This document shows, in pieces, positions 1-6,720 of a stretch of DNA of 64,000 nucleotides. The stretch lies in the NCBI GenBank assembly GCA_020629515.1, contig JAHDDE010000003.1, positions 1 to 64,000 on the forward strand. Direction: 5' to 3'. Numbering within the stretch: position 1 is the stretch's first letter; the number at the start of each line of letters is the position of its first letter. The DNA is from Saprospiraceae bacterium (lineage in GTDB: Bacteria > Bacteroidota > Bacteroidia > Chitinophagales > Saprospiraceae). Made by a program: the position numbers and the translations under genes. The notes beneath the pieces are model-generated. The model was not told the origin of the DNA. It saw only the letters and a list, made by a program, of their open reading frames with translations, and made no database searches.

Positions 1-60
1 CCTGTTTCCAAGTACGACGATTTAGCAAACCGTTGGTTTCAGCCACTCACCCACCTCTCC
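1..60 (-). tRNA. tRNA-Ser(GCU), 3' part beyond the window edge
   Basis: Read on the minus strand, the sequence starts at 60 with GGAGAGGTGGGTGAGTGG, a serine-type acceptor and D-arm. An anticodon stem ACGGT/ATCGT follows, around the 7-nt loop TTGCTAA, which gives anticodon GCU (bases 24-26). The variable arm and T-arm lie left of base 1. A matching promoter is found upstream at 106-136. The identity rests on the anticodon and on similarity to bacterial tRNA-Ser. Confidence 0.9.
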
Positions 61-105
61 ATGCTCTAATAGCATTAATTCGATAGGCTTCTTTCAAAGC
101 GATCG

Positions 106-136
106 CAAAGATATGTATAAGTTAAGTAATAGCAAA
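106..136 (-). promoter_or_regulatory. Bacteroidota-type promoter of tRNA-Ser
   Basis: On the minus strand TTTG (136-133) is followed by exactly 19 nt and then TATCTTTG (113-106). This is the known -33/-7 consensus of the primary sigma factor of this phylum (TTTG-N19-TAnnTTTG). Transcription would start near base 100, about 40 nt before the mature tRNA 5' end. It is the best promoter match I found in the window and supports the phylum assignment. Confidence 0.75.
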
Positions 137-252
137 TTCAATATTGATTTTCTGTAGGATTTTTAATCCGCTATTGAATTCTGTTGGATTTTAATACCCA
201 AAATGGGTACCTAAAAAATTAATGAAAACAAATTCAAATTTTCTTGGATATG

Positions 253-385
253 TTTGACATAAACTATTTCTTTACGTTACGTTTTCATCATTAGATCCAT
301 ATTGGTCATTTTCTTTTTCTACCTGAGAGAGGTAATAATGACCAAGAAAATCGGGGCTGTCTACTTTGTAGACAGCCTTTTTTAT
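253..385 (+). ncRNA. candidate small structured RNA with its own promoter
   Basis: The stretch 61-452 holds no convincing gene. Within it, TTTG (253-256), a 21-nt spacer and TACGTTTT (278-285) resemble a promoter that would start RNA near 290. The RNA would contain a perfect 9-bp stem (TTGGTCATT 302-310 with AATGACCAA 337-345) enclosing a small ACCT/AGGT hairpin (321-333), and would end in the strong terminator at 355-385. The total is about 95 nt. A 69-codon reading frame crosses this terminator and is unlikely to be real. Promoter and RNA are inferences; stem and terminator are seen directly. Confidence 0.4.
355..385 (+). terminator. intrinsic terminator, plus strand
   Basis: A perfect 10-bp stem GGCTGTCTAC (355-364) / GTAGACAGCC (368-377) with a TTT loop is followed by TTTTTTT. 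No plus-strand gene lies upstream in the window, so it most likely ends the candidate small RNA starting near 290. Confidence 0.8.
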
Positions 386-395
386 TACCCTCAAC

Positions 396-426
396 AAAAA
401 AGGGTATTTATCAATGATAAACACCC
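396..426 (-). terminator. intrinsic terminator of the response regulator gene
   Basis: On the minus strand a 12-bp near-perfect palindrome with one G-U pair (426-415 with 413-402) is followed by TTTTTT (401-396). It begins 27 nt after the stop codon of the leftward response regulator gene. Confidence 0.75.
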
Positions 427-452
427 TCACTTTATTACGATTTATATAGTTA

Positions 453-1097
453 CTAAGCCAACTGGAATTCCATTGCCTTTTTTACAAGCCCAGCTGTATT
501 TCGGGCATTAAGTTTTGATAATAAATTACTCCTATGCGCTTCAACAGTTTTAAGACTTATAAAAAGTTTCCCAGCTATCTCTTGGTTAGTATTTTCATCC
601 ATGATCAGATCTAAGACCTCTTTTTCTCTTCGAGTAATTTTAGGGATATCCTTTTCGACCGGCTTGGCCTTTTTATTATTGTTGATTAATCCATTCATGA
701 TAGTATTAGTGATAGCCTCACTAAAATATGTTCTGCCTGAAGCGACAGTCCTTATAGCCGTCACTAATTCTTTACGGCCAGTATTTTTAAGTACATATCC
801 CAAAGCTCCACTTTTCAGCACTTCGGTAATATAACTCTCCTCATCGTGCATAGAAAGAACTAAAATTTTTACATTTTGATTCATTTTTAAGATTCTCTCG
901 CATACTTCTATACCGCTCATATCTGGCAAATTAATATCTAAGAGTATGATATCAACCTTGTCTAATAATTCTTTATTAAAGACCCCTTTCCCTTCAAAAC
1001 ATCTCTCCACAATCCTGATATCATCTTCTTTACTTAAGATAAACTCTAAACCCTCCACGAACATTTTATGATCATCAACAATTAGAATCTTTATCAT
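453..1097 (-). CDS. LuxR/NarL-family response regulator
   Basis: The 214-residue protein has a CheY-like receiver domain (residues 1-120: acidic pair D8/D9, phospho-acceptor D54 in LLDINLPDMSG) and a C-terminal LuxR-type helix-turn-helix (about 145-205, TRREKEVLDLI...LKTVEAHRSNL). It should be a DNA-binding transcription factor activated by aspartate phosphorylation. The partner is almost certainly the divergent histidine kinase at 1196. The start ATG at 1097 is chosen because MIKILIVDDH is the canonical receiver beginning; an upstream in-frame ATG at 1127 would add 10 unlikely residues. A palindrome at 1143-1162, between the two genes, is a candidate autoregulatory site. The signal sensed is unknown. 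Confidence 0.9.
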   Translation of the reverse strand: MIKILIVDDHKMFVEGLEFILSKEDDIRIVERCFEGKGVFNKELLDKVDIILLDINLPDMSGIEVCERILKMNQNVKILVLSMHDEESYITEVLKSGALGYVLKNTGRKELVTAIRTVASGRTYFSEAITNTIMNGLINNNKKAKPVEKDIPKITRREKEVLDLIMDENTNQEIAGKLFISLKTVEAHRSNLLSKLNARNTAGLVKKAMEFQLA

Positions 1098-1142
1098 ATT
1101 AATTATTTTAGAATTCAAGTTAAACAAGCTTTCGTCTTAGAA

Positions 1143-1162
1143 AATTAGGGTATACTCTAATT
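1143..1162. promoter_or_regulatory. 20-bp near-perfect palindrome between kinase and regulator genes
   Basis: AATTAGGGTATACTCTAATT matches its own reverse complement at 18 of 20 bases and is centred on GTATAC. It sits 46 bp from the regulator start and 34 bp from the kinase start in a divergent intergenic region. Dimeric LuxR-type regulators bind this kind of site, so it is a plausible operator for both genes. Binding is inference only. Confidence 0.5.
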
Positions 1163-1195
1163 ACTCCCATTTTATTTAAGATCAGTTTAGTCTTT

Positions 1196-2992
1196 ATGAG
1201 AGAATTAACCATTATAGGGCTTTTATTATTATGTTTCAACTTCATAATCGACCTCAATGCTGCACTACCAGATAGCTCTTATGTGAACAAACTGCAGGAT
1301 ATTAACCAACGTATAGAAAGCAGTCTGGATGAAAACAATTATTCTGAATTGGCTTCAGCTTATTATGATAGGGCCATTGCTAATTTTGATGTACCATTAA
1401 GGAACCAAGATATTATCGGAGATCTGATAGAAAGTGCCAAAGTATACAAATATCTCAAAGATGATTTAGGCTTCTACAATGCAAGATTAGCATTGGCGGA
1501 ATTTTATATCCTCGAAGAAATTTATCTAGACGAGGCTTTTAAGCTTACTTCTGAGGCTTTTAGATTTTATAAACAAAATGGTATAAAAACTAAAGTCGTT
1601 AAGTCAACTACACAGTTAGGCCGTGTATATCAAAAAAAACAGGATTACGAAAAGGCAATATCTTATGTAGAGCAAGCTTTAGAAGGAAGCATAGAACTAC
1701 AAGATCACCCTGAAGAACTTAGGATTAGATTATTGATAATAGAGTTATTTGGCAAATTAGGTAATGTAGAACGAGTAGTCGAACAAGGACTTTATACAAT
1801 CAATTTAGAAGCATCCTATGACTTAGATATAGTAAGCACAAAAATAAATCATGTGATCGCTCTCAATCTTTATAAAGATAATCAGATAGATCAAGCCCTG
1901 GAATATGCCGAACTCGCACAAAGAAATCTCACTTCTGACAGCCAATTAGCTTTAGACAACTACGAATTATTGTCTTCTTTATATGGTGAAAAAAGTATGT
2001 ACGAAGACGCATACAATGCAGCTTTAAGTTCCAACAACATAAAAACCGACTTATATAATCAAGAAAAGTATGCGTTATCCAACCAACTTGCGGTAAAGTA
2101 TCAGACTTATGAAAAGGAAAAAGAAATAAGAACTTTAGAACAAGATAACGAGCATAAAGAATTCATGCTTGACCAAAGAACTCGTCTATTCCTCATACTG
2201 GGTTCTATTCTTTTAATTTTTACTATTGGAGCCATATATCTCTACAGACTGCAGAAACAAAAACTCCAAGCTAAAAATCTCATAACAAAGCAACAAGAAG
2301 AAATAAGTCAACAAAAAATAAACGAGCTCGAGAATTCACTTAAAATAAAGAATCTGAAAGCCATGGTTAATGGTCAAGAAGCAGAACGGACTCGGATAGC
2401 CACTGACTTGCATGATAGCTTGGGGGGGATGTTATCAACGCTCAAGCTACAATTTGATAGCCTCCAAGTAGACCATGCTCACCTGAGTAATGATAATGAC
2501 TATCATAAGATAATGTCACTGATCGATGAGGCATGCACAGACATCAGAGATATCGCTCGGAATCTAAAGCCCAATGCCTTAGAAAAACTCGGTTTGACAG
2601 CCGCTCTTAAAGATCTAATCAATAGATATAATTCGAGGGGCATACTGGACATATCTCTTCATGTCAATCAGGTAGATGGCATTCTAAATCAAGAATCAAA
2701 ACTTCATGTTTATAGAATCATACAAGAACTATTAAATAATGCTCTCAAACACGCTAAAGCTGGAGAAATCGATGTCCAAGTCAATAAGAATGAACATGAA
2801 CTACTTATCATGGTTGAAGATAATGGTGTAGGCTTTAATCAAGATGAAGTAGAACGAGGATTAGGCTTAGGCAATCTCCAATCAAGAGTGAATTTATTAA
2901 AAGGCGAAATAAACATTGATTCTGTCAAGGGGCAAGGAACTTCTGTTGTAGTTCATATACCTATAGCTACTGCAATTGCCACCTTTTCTTAA
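1196..2992 (+). CDS. TPR-containing membrane sensor histidine kinase (HisKA_3/NarX type)
   Basis: The 598-residue protein starts with a signal peptide. A long helical region with tetratricopeptide-like repeats (about 60-300, e.g. 'DYEKAISYVEQALEGS') would be periplasmic. A coiled segment, one membrane helix (about 330-350, LFLILGSILLIFTIGAIYLY) and a second coiled coil follow. The kinase core has a HisKA_3 box with phospho-acceptor H406 in DLHDSLGG, an ATPase N-box (N514/N515 in ELLNNALKHA) and G-boxes DNGVGF and GLGLGN (about 555). This is the known Bacteroidota architecture of a TPR sensor with a NarL-type kinase. It is divergent from its likely partner regulator. What the TPR region senses cannot be read from sequence. 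Confidence 0.9.
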   Translation: MRELTIIGLLLLCFNFIIDLNAALPDSSYVNKLQDINQRIESSLDENNYSELASAYYDRAIANFDVPLRNQDIIGDLIESAKVYKYLKDDLGFYNARLALAEFYILEEIYLDEAFKLTSEAFRFYKQNGIKTKVVKSTTQLGRVYQKKQDYEKAISYVEQALEGSIELQDHPEELRIRLLIIELFGKLGNVERVVEQGLYTINLEASYDLDIVSTKINHVIALNLYKDNQIDQALEYAELAQRNLTSDSQLALDNYELLSSLYGEKSMYEDAYNAALSSNNIKTDLYNQEKYALSNQLAVKYQTYEKEKEIRTLEQDNEHKEFMLDQRTRLFLILGSILLIFTIGAIYLYRLQKQKLQAKNLITKQQEEISQQKINELENSLKIKNLKAMVNGQEAERTRIATDLHDSLGGMLSTLKLQFDSLQVDHAHLSNDNDYHKIMSLIDEACTDIRDIARNLKPNALEKLGLTAALKDLINRYNSRGILDISLHVNQVDGILNQESKLHVYRIIQELLNNALKHAKAGEIDVQVNKNEHELLIMVEDNGVGFNQDEVERGLGLGNLQSRVNLLKGEINIDSVKGQGTSVVVHIPIATAIATFS

Positions 2993-3116
2993 GTAGAAAC
3001 CCGAATATAAAAAGACTGGTTTTCACTACTTTAATCACATATTATTAAAGATATATTTGAATTATCATTATGACAAAAAGTTGACATATGACATTTCAGC
3101 CAAGGTGATTTATTCT

Positions 3117-3169
3117 ACCGTTCTTCAATAGTTCTTATAAAGTGATTTATTGAAGAACGGTATTTTTTT
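3117..3169 (+). terminator. intrinsic terminator downstream of the histidine kinase
   Basis: A perfect 14-bp stem (ACCGTTCTTCAATA at 3117-3130 with its complement at 3148-3161) is followed by ATTTTTTT. It lies 125 nt after the kinase stop. The space between (2993-3116) shows no gene. Confidence 0.75.
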
Positions 3170-3190
3170 GCCCTTTAAATGAGCTCAAAC

Positions 3191-3219
3191 AAAAAAAGGC
3201 ATTCGACTGATCGAATGCC
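3191..3219 (-). terminator. intrinsic terminator of the rpsU/cold-shock operon
   Basis: The stem GGCATTCGA (3198-3206) / TCGAATGCC (3211-3219) has a 4-nt loop. On the minus strand it is followed by seven T residues (3197-3191). It lies 28 nt after the stop of the cold-shock gene. Confidence 0.8.
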
Positions 3220-3246
3220 CTTTATTATATCTTATTGTAAGGAAAT

Positions 3247-3513
3247 CTAATTTAATATAACTGCTTCTTTAGCTTTTACGCCTTTGTCAGTTTGTTCTAC
3301 TTTAAACTCAACTTTCTTTCCTTTTCTCGCTTTTCCAGAGAGTTCTGAGACATGAAGGAAAATTCTGTTCTCCATTTTCGGCACTTCTATGAATCCATAT
3401 CCCTTTCTGTAATTGAAATGACTGATTTCACCAACCATTTTGCCCTTGGTAATTGCAGGAGCAGAGCCCCCATTCAATCCAAAAACTTTTTTTATACTAT
3501 CAATAAAACCCAT
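3247..3513 (-). CDS. cold-shock domain protein
   Basis: This 88-residue protein has a cold-shock (OB-fold, nucleic-acid-binding) domain over residues 25-88. RNP1-like KGYGFIEV and RNP2-like RIFLHVSEL are both visible, and the chain ends in the usual KAKEAVIL strand. A 25-residue lead (MGFIDSIKKVFGLNGG...) precedes the domain, longer than in classic CspA. Such proteins melt RNA structure and act as RNA chaperones. The start ATG at 3513 lies 4 nt after the stop of the 82-aa gene; an in-frame upstream start at 3531 would overlap that gene. It is the last gene of a three-gene operon with rpsU, which fits a translation or growth role. Confidence 0.88.
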   Translation of the reverse strand: MGFIDSIKKVFGLNGGSAPAITKGKMVGEISHFNYRKGYGFIEVPKMENRIFLHVSELSGKARKGKKVEFKVEQTDKGVKAKEAVILN

Positions 3514-3517
3514 ATGA

Positions 3518-3766
3518 CTATTGTACAGCAACTATAGACTCTTGCTTGAACAAAGCATCTACGTCGTCTTCAATAAATTTCTTTCCATCCCATTTGCCCA
3601 ACCACTTACAATTATCTCGTTGTGTTCTGAGATACATATTGTAGGCTTCCAAGGCTTTTCTCAGGGTAGTTCTTTTGATGCAGATATTATTATTAAATCC
3701 TTTTTTGATTTCGAAATAGTAGATTCCTTCTCCGTAATCAAATCTTTTTGTACTCCTTCTTGCCAT
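3518..3766 (-). CDS. small basic protein of unknown function in the rpsU operon
   Basis: I do not recognise this 82-residue protein. It is basic and rich in aromatic residues (starting MARRSTKRFDYGEGIYYFEI, with a KWLGKWDGKKF segment), has no signal peptide or membrane helix, and looks like a compact soluble protein. It lies between rpsU (9-nt gap) and the cold-shock gene (4-nt gap), all on the same strand, so co-transcription is near certain. The company of a ribosomal protein and an RNA chaperone suggests an RNA or ribosome-linked role, but that is context only. Confidence 0.7.
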   Translation of the reverse strand: MARRSTKRFDYGEGIYYFEIKKGFNNNICIKRTTLRKALEAYNMYLRTQRDNCKWLGKWDGKKFIEDDVDALFKQESIVAVQ

Positions 3767-3775
3767 GTTTGATGT

Positions 3776-3964
3776 TTATGCGTCAGCGAATTTGTTCTGA
3801 CGATATCTTGCATTCAATATCTCATTGCGACGTGAAACAGACTTTTTTGTGTAGTGCTTTCTATTTCTTATTTCTTTGATGATACCCACATTCCTGTGTT
3901 TTCTCTTGTATCTCTTTAAAGCTCTATCAATTGTTTCTTCGTCTTTTACGTTAATAATGATCAA
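3776..3964 (-). CDS. rpsU: 30S ribosomal protein S21
   Basis: The 62-residue protein has the bS21 hallmark IDRALKRYKRKHRNVG near the N-terminus, followed by a very basic helix (KKSVSRRNEILNARYRQ). Length and start (MIIINVKDEE) match Bacteroidota S21 proteins. S21 binds near the 3' end of 16S rRNA on the small-subunit platform and influences initiation. It is the first gene of an operon with an 82-aa protein and a cold-shock protein. The leader holds an inverted repeat at 4004-4029. Confidence 0.95.
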   Translation of the reverse strand: MIIINVKDEETIDRALKRYKRKHRNVGIIKEIRNRKHYTKKSVSRRNEILNARYRQNKFADA

Positions 3965-4003
3965 AGTAGAATATTTTCTTGTTACTAATAGTTTTCGATA
4001 AGA

Positions 4004-4029
4004 CCTGCCAGAGTGTCGATTTTGACAGG
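4004..4029. promoter_or_regulatory. imperfect inverted repeat upstream of rpsU
   Basis: CCTGCCA (4004-4010) and TGACAGG (4023-4029) form a 7-bp inverted repeat with one mismatch, with TGTC in the spacer. It lies 40-65 bp upstream of the rpsU start, where an operator or promoter-proximal site would be expected. No regulator is identified. Confidence 0.3.
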
Positions 4030-4135
4030 ATTCTCAAATGAGGCTGCAAATATAGACCATTTTGGTATTTTTTGCTACAATATTCTAAGTGACTTATCAA
4101 TCAAATTTTGAAATGAGATACTTTAGGTCTGAATG

Positions 4136-4210
4136 TGGGTCATACTGGACTCGAACCAGTGACCTCTGCCCTGTCAAGGCAGCGCTCTAAACCAACTGAG
4201 CTAATGACCC
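4136..4210 (-). tRNA. tRNA-Val(GAC)
   Basis: A complete 75-nt cloverleaf is read on the minus strand: acceptor GGGTCAT (from 4210) pairs with ATGACCC, the D-arm is AGCTCAGTTGG, and the anticodon stem CTGCC/GGCAG holds loop TTGACAG with anticodon GAC (4173-4175). The T-arm is CACTGGTTCGAGTCCAGT and the discriminator is A at 4136. CCA is not encoded. Confidence 0.95.
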
Positions 4211-4283
4211 AAAATGTTTAACCGTAAAACAAAGATGAAAAATATTTTGAAGTATTCGATGGATAATTCAGATAGGTTTATCA

Positions 4284-5819
4284 TCAATTAATCAATTTGA
4301 CTCTTTCGGATCTATATAAGATATCAAATTGTGCCCAAGCAAAACTATTATCCCCATTTAAATCCTTAAAATATAAGGTTGCTTCAAAGAAAATTTCATT
4401 GTCTCTTGGGTTGATTTCAACAATTTTAGCAGAATGCACGCCTTTATAATTTAAATACCCTGCAGAAATTAATACATGTCCACTTTTAGGCAGAAAATCG
4501 ACATCAGATATAATAAGCGAATAAAAATCTCTATTCCTTTCTTTGCCAAACTGCCATTTTTGTCGAACCAACATATTATTATCATCAATCTCATACTCCA
4601 CTGCCCTAGAGTAATTTGGGGTTACGCTAAAATTTCTCAAATATCCATTATCGAATAATAGCAAATTGCCATTAGGTAATAATTCTGGAGCATGTTGACC
4701 CCAAGGAAAATCAAAATTATCCAAACTATGATTACCTCTTTGCACTTCGATATTGTAAGGTATGTAGTTGCTATCTACGGCGGTTAATAGATATTTGTTG
4801 GTGTTTAATCCCTTTCCCTGTCTTCCTGCTAAGCCCCAATTCTTTTTTGGACCAAGTATCCATTTGAGTTTATTATTCCAATCGATTTTAACTACTCCTT
4901 GGTGCTTACTGGACACAATAATAGTAGAATCTTGAAAATTAAAAGCTAAACCATTCATATGCAACCAATTGCCCTGTCCACCAATATGTATCAAATCATC
5001 CCTCGAAACATCTAATACTTCTGCCAGATCCCACTCTTTGACTACTTGTTGAGCGCCCCTGTCATATAAGACAATATAATCTTGACTTGAAGATTGGTAG
5101 ATTCCATCCAACAAAATTTTAGTCCCCGATTTACTTACAGCAATGAGAAGGTTCCCATTAGGCAATTCGACCCACTCATGGTGGGCAGTATATACATCAT
5201 TCATTTTAGTCTTATTGACCAGTGCTCCGAGCATATTAAATTCTAATATGACATTATTATCAATTACACATAGATTTCCATTGGCCAATTGTCCAATTGG
5301 CATTAAAGCATGATTGAATTGGCTTAAATCTAAAAACCACCTCACTTTCTCTTCATTGTCAAATAAGAAGGGAATAGTATAAAATTTCCCATCCTGCGCA
5401 AAGTGGGTATCACAAAAATGTAGACCAGGTTCCATTTTCGTTAAATCCAATTTCTCTATCTCAATTTTAGGGAAATAGTAAGGTAATGAGTCAATATATA
5501 TTGATATAGTGTCATGGAAGGTCCCCCTCGGATGATTAATCTTCAGTGCAATATTATTAATCTCGCCTGGATACAAACCAACTACTTCGACAATATTATT
5601 TTTCGACTCTAACCGGGATTCACAAACAATTGGAAACCTGCCTAAAACTGTCGCAGTTGTTGAAATTGCAGAACTTGTCTCAATATATATTTCTGCGGTA
5701 AGAGGGGCTAATCCATGAGGATTAACAACAACGTTGGTATTATAATCTAATCGCTCATTATCACATCCCATTATAACCAACAAGGTCATGAACCCTAATA
5801 AACCTATGATTCTCTCCAT
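4284..5819 (-). CDS. lipoprotein aryl-sulfate sulfotransferase-like protein (ASST family)
   Basis: The 511-residue protein has a lipoprotein signal (LLVIMGC, Cys near residue 19), an N-terminal beta-sandwich-like domain (about 25-110) and a beta-propeller resembling the arylsulfotransferase family. That family moves sulfate between phenolic compounds through a sulfo-histidine. The expected histidine motifs are present: HHEWVELPNGNLL, NWLHMNG and GQHAPELLPNGNLLLFDNG. The usual arginine of the SSRHQ-type motif appears as lysine (SSKHQGVVKID). Substrate and activity are unknown. No dedicated DsbA/DsbB partner lies nearby, unlike the enterobacterial locus. It stands alone next to tRNA-Val. Confidence 0.8.
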   Translation of the reverse strand: MERIIGLLGFMTLLVIMGCDNERLDYNTNVVVNPHGLAPLTAEIYIETSSAISTTATVLGRFPIVCESRLESKNNIVEVVGLYPGEINNIALKINHPRGTFHDTISIYIDSLPYYFPKIEIEKLDLTKMEPGLHFCDTHFAQDGKFYTIPFLFDNEEKVRWFLDLSQFNHALMPIGQLANGNLCVIDNNVILEFNMLGALVNKTKMNDVYTAHHEWVELPNGNLLIAVSKSGTKILLDGIYQSSSQDYIVLYDRGAQQVVKEWDLAEVLDVSRDDLIHIGGQGNWLHMNGLAFNFQDSTIIVSSKHQGVVKIDWNNKLKWILGPKKNWGLAGRQGKGLNTNKYLLTAVDSNYIPYNIEVQRGNHSLDNFDFPWGQHAPELLPNGNLLLFDNGYLRNFSVTPNYSRAVEYEIDDNNMLVRQKWQFGKERNRDFYSLIISDVDFLPKSGHVLISAGYLNYKGVHSAKIVEINPRDNEIFFEATLYFKDLNGDNSFAWAQFDILYRSERVKLIN

Positions 5820-6003
5820 AAGAGTTCTTTAATCTATTATAAGCCAAATAAATCAGCATAGTACTCAGTTAGACCAATAAATTCAATCGTCCATCGAAAA
5901 AAATTAATCATTATGAAAATTTGATGGATCTTAAAATCGTATAGTTAACCGTGCAACTATTACATTTTTTTTAAGTCATTAAATCAGACAAATAATTATC
6001 AAA

Positions 6004-6702
6004 ATGAAAAAAGCTATTCTTAGTTCAGTTCTAATTCTTATCACCATGGCAGCTCATGCCCTTGGAGATCAAACAACCAGATCACTTAAATCTTTTGAGG
6101 GAGTGAGAGTATCGCAAGGTATAGAAGCCACACTGATGAAAGGATCAGAGAATAAAATAAATATTGAAGCAGAAGGGATTGAACTGGACAAAATTATCAC
6201 CGAGGTTAAAAACGGAACGCTAAAAGTGCGTATAGACGAAAAATGGTGGAAAATGGGCTGGGGTAAAAAGAGAAAAGTTCAAGTAGAAATTTTTTATAAT
6301 GGAGAATTAGATGATTTAGATGCTTCCTCTGGGGCCGCTATTTATTCGAATGATGTAATAGAAAGTGAGGAATTATCTATAGATGCGTCGAGTGGATCAA
6401 GAATTGATATTGAAGTCGAAAGTCATAGTATAGATGGTGATGTAAGCTCTGGTGCATACATCAAAGTAGATGGGAGAAGTGACCATGCAAAAGTCAATGT
6501 AAGTTCTGGATCATCATTCAAAGGATCTGAGTTTGAAGTGAAAAATGCTGTATTAAGTGCAAGTTCAGGAGCGAATATCAAAATTAATGTCAGCGATAAA
6601 ATTAAGGCCAACGCTAGTTCAGGAGGAAGTATTAAATATAGTGGCAATCCCACCAATAGTAATATCAATAAAAGTTCTGGCGGAAGCGTTAAGAAAATGT
6701 AG
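6004..6702 (+). CDS. secreted head-GIN domain protein (DUF2807)
   Basis: The 232-residue protein has a signal peptide (about 1-20) and a DUF2807/GIN-type domain. Seven SSG motifs occur with their glycines at 110, 131, 150, 169, 189, 207 and 226, a period of 18-21 residues. This is the pattern of a right-handed beta-helix or beta-solenoid with one SSG turn per rung. The family is abundant in Bacteroidota, is thought to be exported, and has no established function. It stands as a single gene with its terminator at 6728. A second GIN-type protein is encoded at 61409-62308. Confidence 0.85.
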   Translation: MKKAILSSVLILITMAAHALGDQTTRSLKSFEGVRVSQGIEATLMKGSENKINIEAEGIELDKIITEVKNGTLKVRIDEKWWKMGWGKKRKVQVEIFYNGELDDLDASSGAAIYSNDVIESEELSIDASSGSRIDIEVESHSIDGDVSSGAYIKVDGRSDHAKVNVSSGSSFKGSEFEVKNAVLSASSGANIKINVSDKIKANASSGGSIKYSGNPTNSNINKSSGGSVKKM

Positions 6703-6720
6703 GAAATAAAACTGCATCAA

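Noticed and set aside
302-511. 69-codon plus-strand ORF near the left edge
   Set aside because: It crosses a strong intrinsic terminator, starts inside an inverted repeat and overlaps the 3' end of the response regulator on the other strand.
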